Shown here in pieces: positions 27,713 to 30,327 of a stretch of DNA of 30,327 nt; the stretch's first letter is position 1, and every line of letters begins with the position of its first letter. The notes under the pieces were generated by a model. It was not told where the DNA came from, did no database searches, and worked only from the letters and a program-made list of their open reading frames with translations. This DNA comes from Aphelidium insulamus (Eukaryota > Aphelidiomycota > Aphelidea > Aphelidiaceae). The DNA lies in assembly GCA_036784855.1 (NCBI GenBank), contig JAZDSV010000103.1, forward strand, positions 1 to 30,327, in the 5' to 3' direction. The translations under genes and the position numbers were made by a program.

Positions 27713-28764
27713 CTACTCATACTGCAGTGCTGCTCCGACTTGGCGGCGTCGTCCTACCTGGCTGCGAGTTCCTCGGCGCTGAAGTGGGGATGCCGCGACG
27801 CTGGCAGCACCTGCCGGAGGAGCACGTGTGACACAAGGCGCCTCCTGTGCCGCAACAGTGTTGACTTGAGGTGCGTTGAGGGTGGCATGGTTGTTGCATG
27901 GTGCTGGCAGCTCATTTTCGCGGTAGTCATCCTCCAGGGCATCGGCCGGTTCTGCATCTACCGCGTCCTCTGCCGCCACACGGTCTTCTGCCGCCTCCTC
28001 CGCCGCAACTGCTTGCGCCAGAGCTGCCTGTGCCTCCGCAACAGTCACCGCTTCAGCTGGTTCCATGATGGCCACGGCCTCCGGGGCTCTGCAGTAGGTA
28101 TGATGAGTTCATACATTGAGAGCGGCATTGACATACCTTGCAGCATTGTTCACACGACGTCGCTTTCGTCGCACACCGCCTCCAAGCAGTCCCGCTGGAC
28201 GTCCGGGTTGAGCAACACGTTGAAATTCGGCCTGTGTGGGGATATGCGCGTCCCTGGCACCAAATCGTCGCATCACCACCAGCGTGTGTTCACAGTGAGC
28301 ATACTTGAGGTACGCAGCACATGTGCATTTGACCGAATGCTGGTCGCGGTCCGCCGTGACAGTGTACTCTTCTTCCTCATGACGTTTCTTGAACTTGTAG
28401 ACTGTGCCTGGCTGTACCATGGTCACATTGTGGGTTTCTGCATTGCGCACCGCCAGCCACACTTCCGCCGCCAAAGCTTGGACCTTGTCTACGGTGAACT
28501 TGGCGGCATATTCACGTTGTGCGACGCTGCCCTTGTCTGCCACCAAGTCGCGGCATGCCAGCACAAGGCCTTTGGTGTCGAGGCGTAGGCGACGTGTGTA
28601 CACTTGCTTGAAGGTACGGTTGGTGCTTTCTATGGCCGCCTGTGTGCCGGCAATGCCGGGCTCACTGTCACAGATGCGCCAGCGGCTACGGCAGGGCGCG
28701 TCAATATATGTGCGTTGAAACTTTTCTGCCTGTGAAGTGTTAGTGTGAAGTGTCAGTGTCCCAC

Positions 28765-28795
<31 letters not shown>

Positions 28796-30004
28796 AGATA
28801 TATGCACATACATAGCCCGGCTTCAGTTGCTGCCAGGCCGCCCTTTGCACGGCCCACTCCGCATTGAATTCCGCCTCGCTGCGGCACATGTGCAACTTAC
28901 GTAGACCAGCCGCTGCCGTACGTCCCTTCACGCGTCCCAGACTGTTCATGAGATTGTGCGCGACGTGAAAGTAGCACATCAACACGCGCTCCGGGAGAAC
29001 AGTGGGAAATGCCGCGCTGACCGCATTGCGCTCCGACAAATCGCCGTCCAGCAAAAAGTACCGCGGCTCCAGCGCCACATCCAGCTGCACGCAGAACGCC
29101 TTCAGCGCCTCCAGCACGTACTTGTAGTCGTCCTCGGTGTGCTTGCTGGTGATGGCCGCTGCCAGTAGGTGCATTGTGCCGCCCATGTCCACAATGCCCA
29201 CCAGTGTCACCGTGTAGTTGCAGCTGGACACCTTCATGGTCGAGTCCATGCACAGCACCACCGGCATGCCGCTCTCGTTGGCCGCCCGGAGCTTCTGCAC
29301 TAGCGCCTTGGATGACCAGATGATGCGCAGTGGGTCGTCATCGCTGCCACTGCCCACTTGCAGCGCATTCCCGCGGCCCAGCTCTCCAATGACCGTTGGG
29401 CGACTCTCTGCGACATTGTCCACCTCAACATACTGCTGGAGCAGTGCCTCTACGTCCCCCACGTTGTTGGAGCGTAGCTTGCGACGTTCACTGCATAGGA
29501 GGTCATGTGACATAGATGCATTGCTCTGTACTAACCGTGCCAGGAAGTTGGTCACCTGCTTGTACGTGGGCTTCTGCACTACAGCCGGCATGTTCTCAAT
29601 GACCAGCTGCATGTGCATAGGCTTGACGTGGTTGTCGGTGGCAAAAATGGCCATCATGGCCTCACGTGCCGCATGGCTCAGCGTGCGCTGTTTCTCCATC
29701 CCGGTGTGTATGTGCTCCAGCTGACGCACTTCCAGCGTGACCTGGTGATATATTAACTGCATGCATAGATGCCGATGGGTGGATATATCTGGGATACCTT
29801 GCCGCCGCGACTACATACTAGCAGGACGGCATTCCAGCCACCGTCCTCGCAGTCCGAACAGACAAGGTACTTGCGTACTGCCTGGTGCCATGCATCATGT
29901 GCCTCACACTTGCACGTGACAGTCGGGTCGGTGCGTACAATGAGTACTTCGCAGTTGGCAAAGGTCTTGGCCTGCTCTACAGTGTCAAACTGGTGTCTGT
30001 TCAT
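27713..30004 (-). CDS. MULE-type transposase with SWIM finger, four exons, uninterrupted
   Basis: Minus-strand exons 30004-29798, 29756-28812, 28729-28137 and 28088-27713 total 2121 bp, giving 706 residues. Introns of 41, 82 and 48 bp all have GT-AG ends and keep frame. Residues 15-65 hold a CxC...CxxC region (VTCKCEAHDAWHQ, LVCSDCEDG) like the FAR1/WRKY-type N-terminal fold. The DDE core has CMDSTMK (D240), FLLDGDLSERNA (D306), MCYFHVAHN (C330, H333) and TQAAIESTNRTFK (E418). A SWIM zinc finger follows (CTC...CEH, about 519-532), then a basic RRKRRR stretch and an acidic, Ala-rich tail. Family members cut and paste Mutator-like elements or have been tamed as transcription factors. No stop or frameshift breaks it. 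Terminal repeats were not found in the window. Intron 2 holds a (GA)n run. Confidence 0.87.
28766..28791. repeat. (GA)n microsatellite in MULE intron 2
   Basis: About 13 perfect AG units lie inside the 82-bp intron, on the transcript strand a (CT)n tract before the 3' splice site. It could act as part of the pyrimidine tract, and length changes would alter the intron only. Confidence 0.9.
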
Positions 30005-30327
30005 GGCGTCGTGGTGGCTCTGTACTAGACAAGTCTCAGGTAAAGTAAATGTGGTGTGGGTGTGTGTGTGAGGCATTTGTGCAAACATATCACCAAATGG
30101 GCAATAAGCGGCGCTATGCATATAAAAACAATATACAGTGCATTATAGCAGTTATATGAACATATATTGTGCATGTGAGATGGCATGGCTGATGCGGCGG
30201 TGGATAAAGAGCTGAGGCTGCGCTGCGAAACACTTCCGGGCGGAGGAAAATACAGACCTGCGCAAACAAAGTGATGCGCAGATCTTCGCATCTGGAGCTG
30301 CGTTGGAGGAGTAATTACATGCGGCAG
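30005..30327. other. Right edge, region 5' of the MULE gene
   Basis: No second gene can be supported. The minus frame of the first MULE exon stays open upstream of the chosen ATG to 30121 with low-complexity TH repeats, so the start could be further out. A short plus-strand frame (MADAAVDKELRLRCETLPGG, from about 30190) is too short to call. Confidence 0.4.

Noticed and set aside
27650-28588. 312-codon plus-strand open frame
   Set aside because: It lies antisense to the spliced MULE gene, is Cys/Arg-rich like a shadow frame, and has no recognisable domain.
28766-28791. GAGA-factor regulatory site
   Set aside because: The repeat lies within an 82-bp intron and is better seen as a microsatellite in the pyrimidine tract.

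Overview
This window is eukaryotic nuclear DNA. It contains spliced genes with GT-AG introns of 41 to 308 bp, a ribosomal protein gene, non-LTR and LTR retrotransposons, a MULE-type DNA transposase and degraded large-DNA-virus-like genes. The ribosomal protein L7 and the snoRNA in its intron look opisthokont, closest in my judgement to an early-diverging fungus or a unicellular relative of animals and fungi. That placement is inference from remembered family sequences.

Layout. 1-2243: a minus-strand LINE with a restriction-like endonuclease type C-terminal region. 2250-2744: unassigned. 2745-7408: Ty3/gypsy fossil A (plus strand), bracketed by a 34-bp direct repeat. 7409-8511: gag and LTR of a second Ty3/gypsy family B (minus strand), abutting a LINE fragment (8512-8873). 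9434-10618: virus-like SF1 helicase fossil. 10893-11138: small HNH protein. 11156-12553: SIAH-like RING/zinc-finger gene split by a 548-bp inverted-repeat element. 13063-14122: decayed ankyrin paralogue. 14365-15219: intact membrane-anchored ankyrin gene. 15387-16696: four-exon RPL7 with a C/D box snoRNA in intron 2. 16700-18322: poorly understood. 18323-18460: family B LTR. 18461-18818: small AT-rich ORF. 18885-19240: low-complexity repeat. 19290-22441: pol and LTR of family B (plus). 22442-22645: LINE fragment. 22849-22921: tRNA-derived SINE-like head. 23608-23740: old family B LTR. 23741-26468: virus-like family B DNA polymerase fossil. 26627-27297: composite tandem array. 27298-27712: promoter-like module and spacer. 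27713-30004: four-exon, uninterrupted MULE transposase gene with SWIM finger.

How it fits together. RPL7 and the ankyrin gene are the clearest cellular genes; the rest is layered mobile DNA. Two LTR insertion sites appear split: one in the LINE (8512 and 22442) and one beside virus-like sequence (18461 and 23741). Their short target duplications match only if the intervening block is flipped, which suggests one inversion with breakpoints near 7.4 kb and 19.25 kb, or an assembly misjoin there. The most novel observations are this split-insertion puzzle, the RPL7 intronic snoRNA whose guide matches a conserved large-subunit rRNA stretch, the alpha/beta/gamma tandem array beside the polymerase fossil, and two copies of a bZIP-site plus TATA module facing the minus strand.
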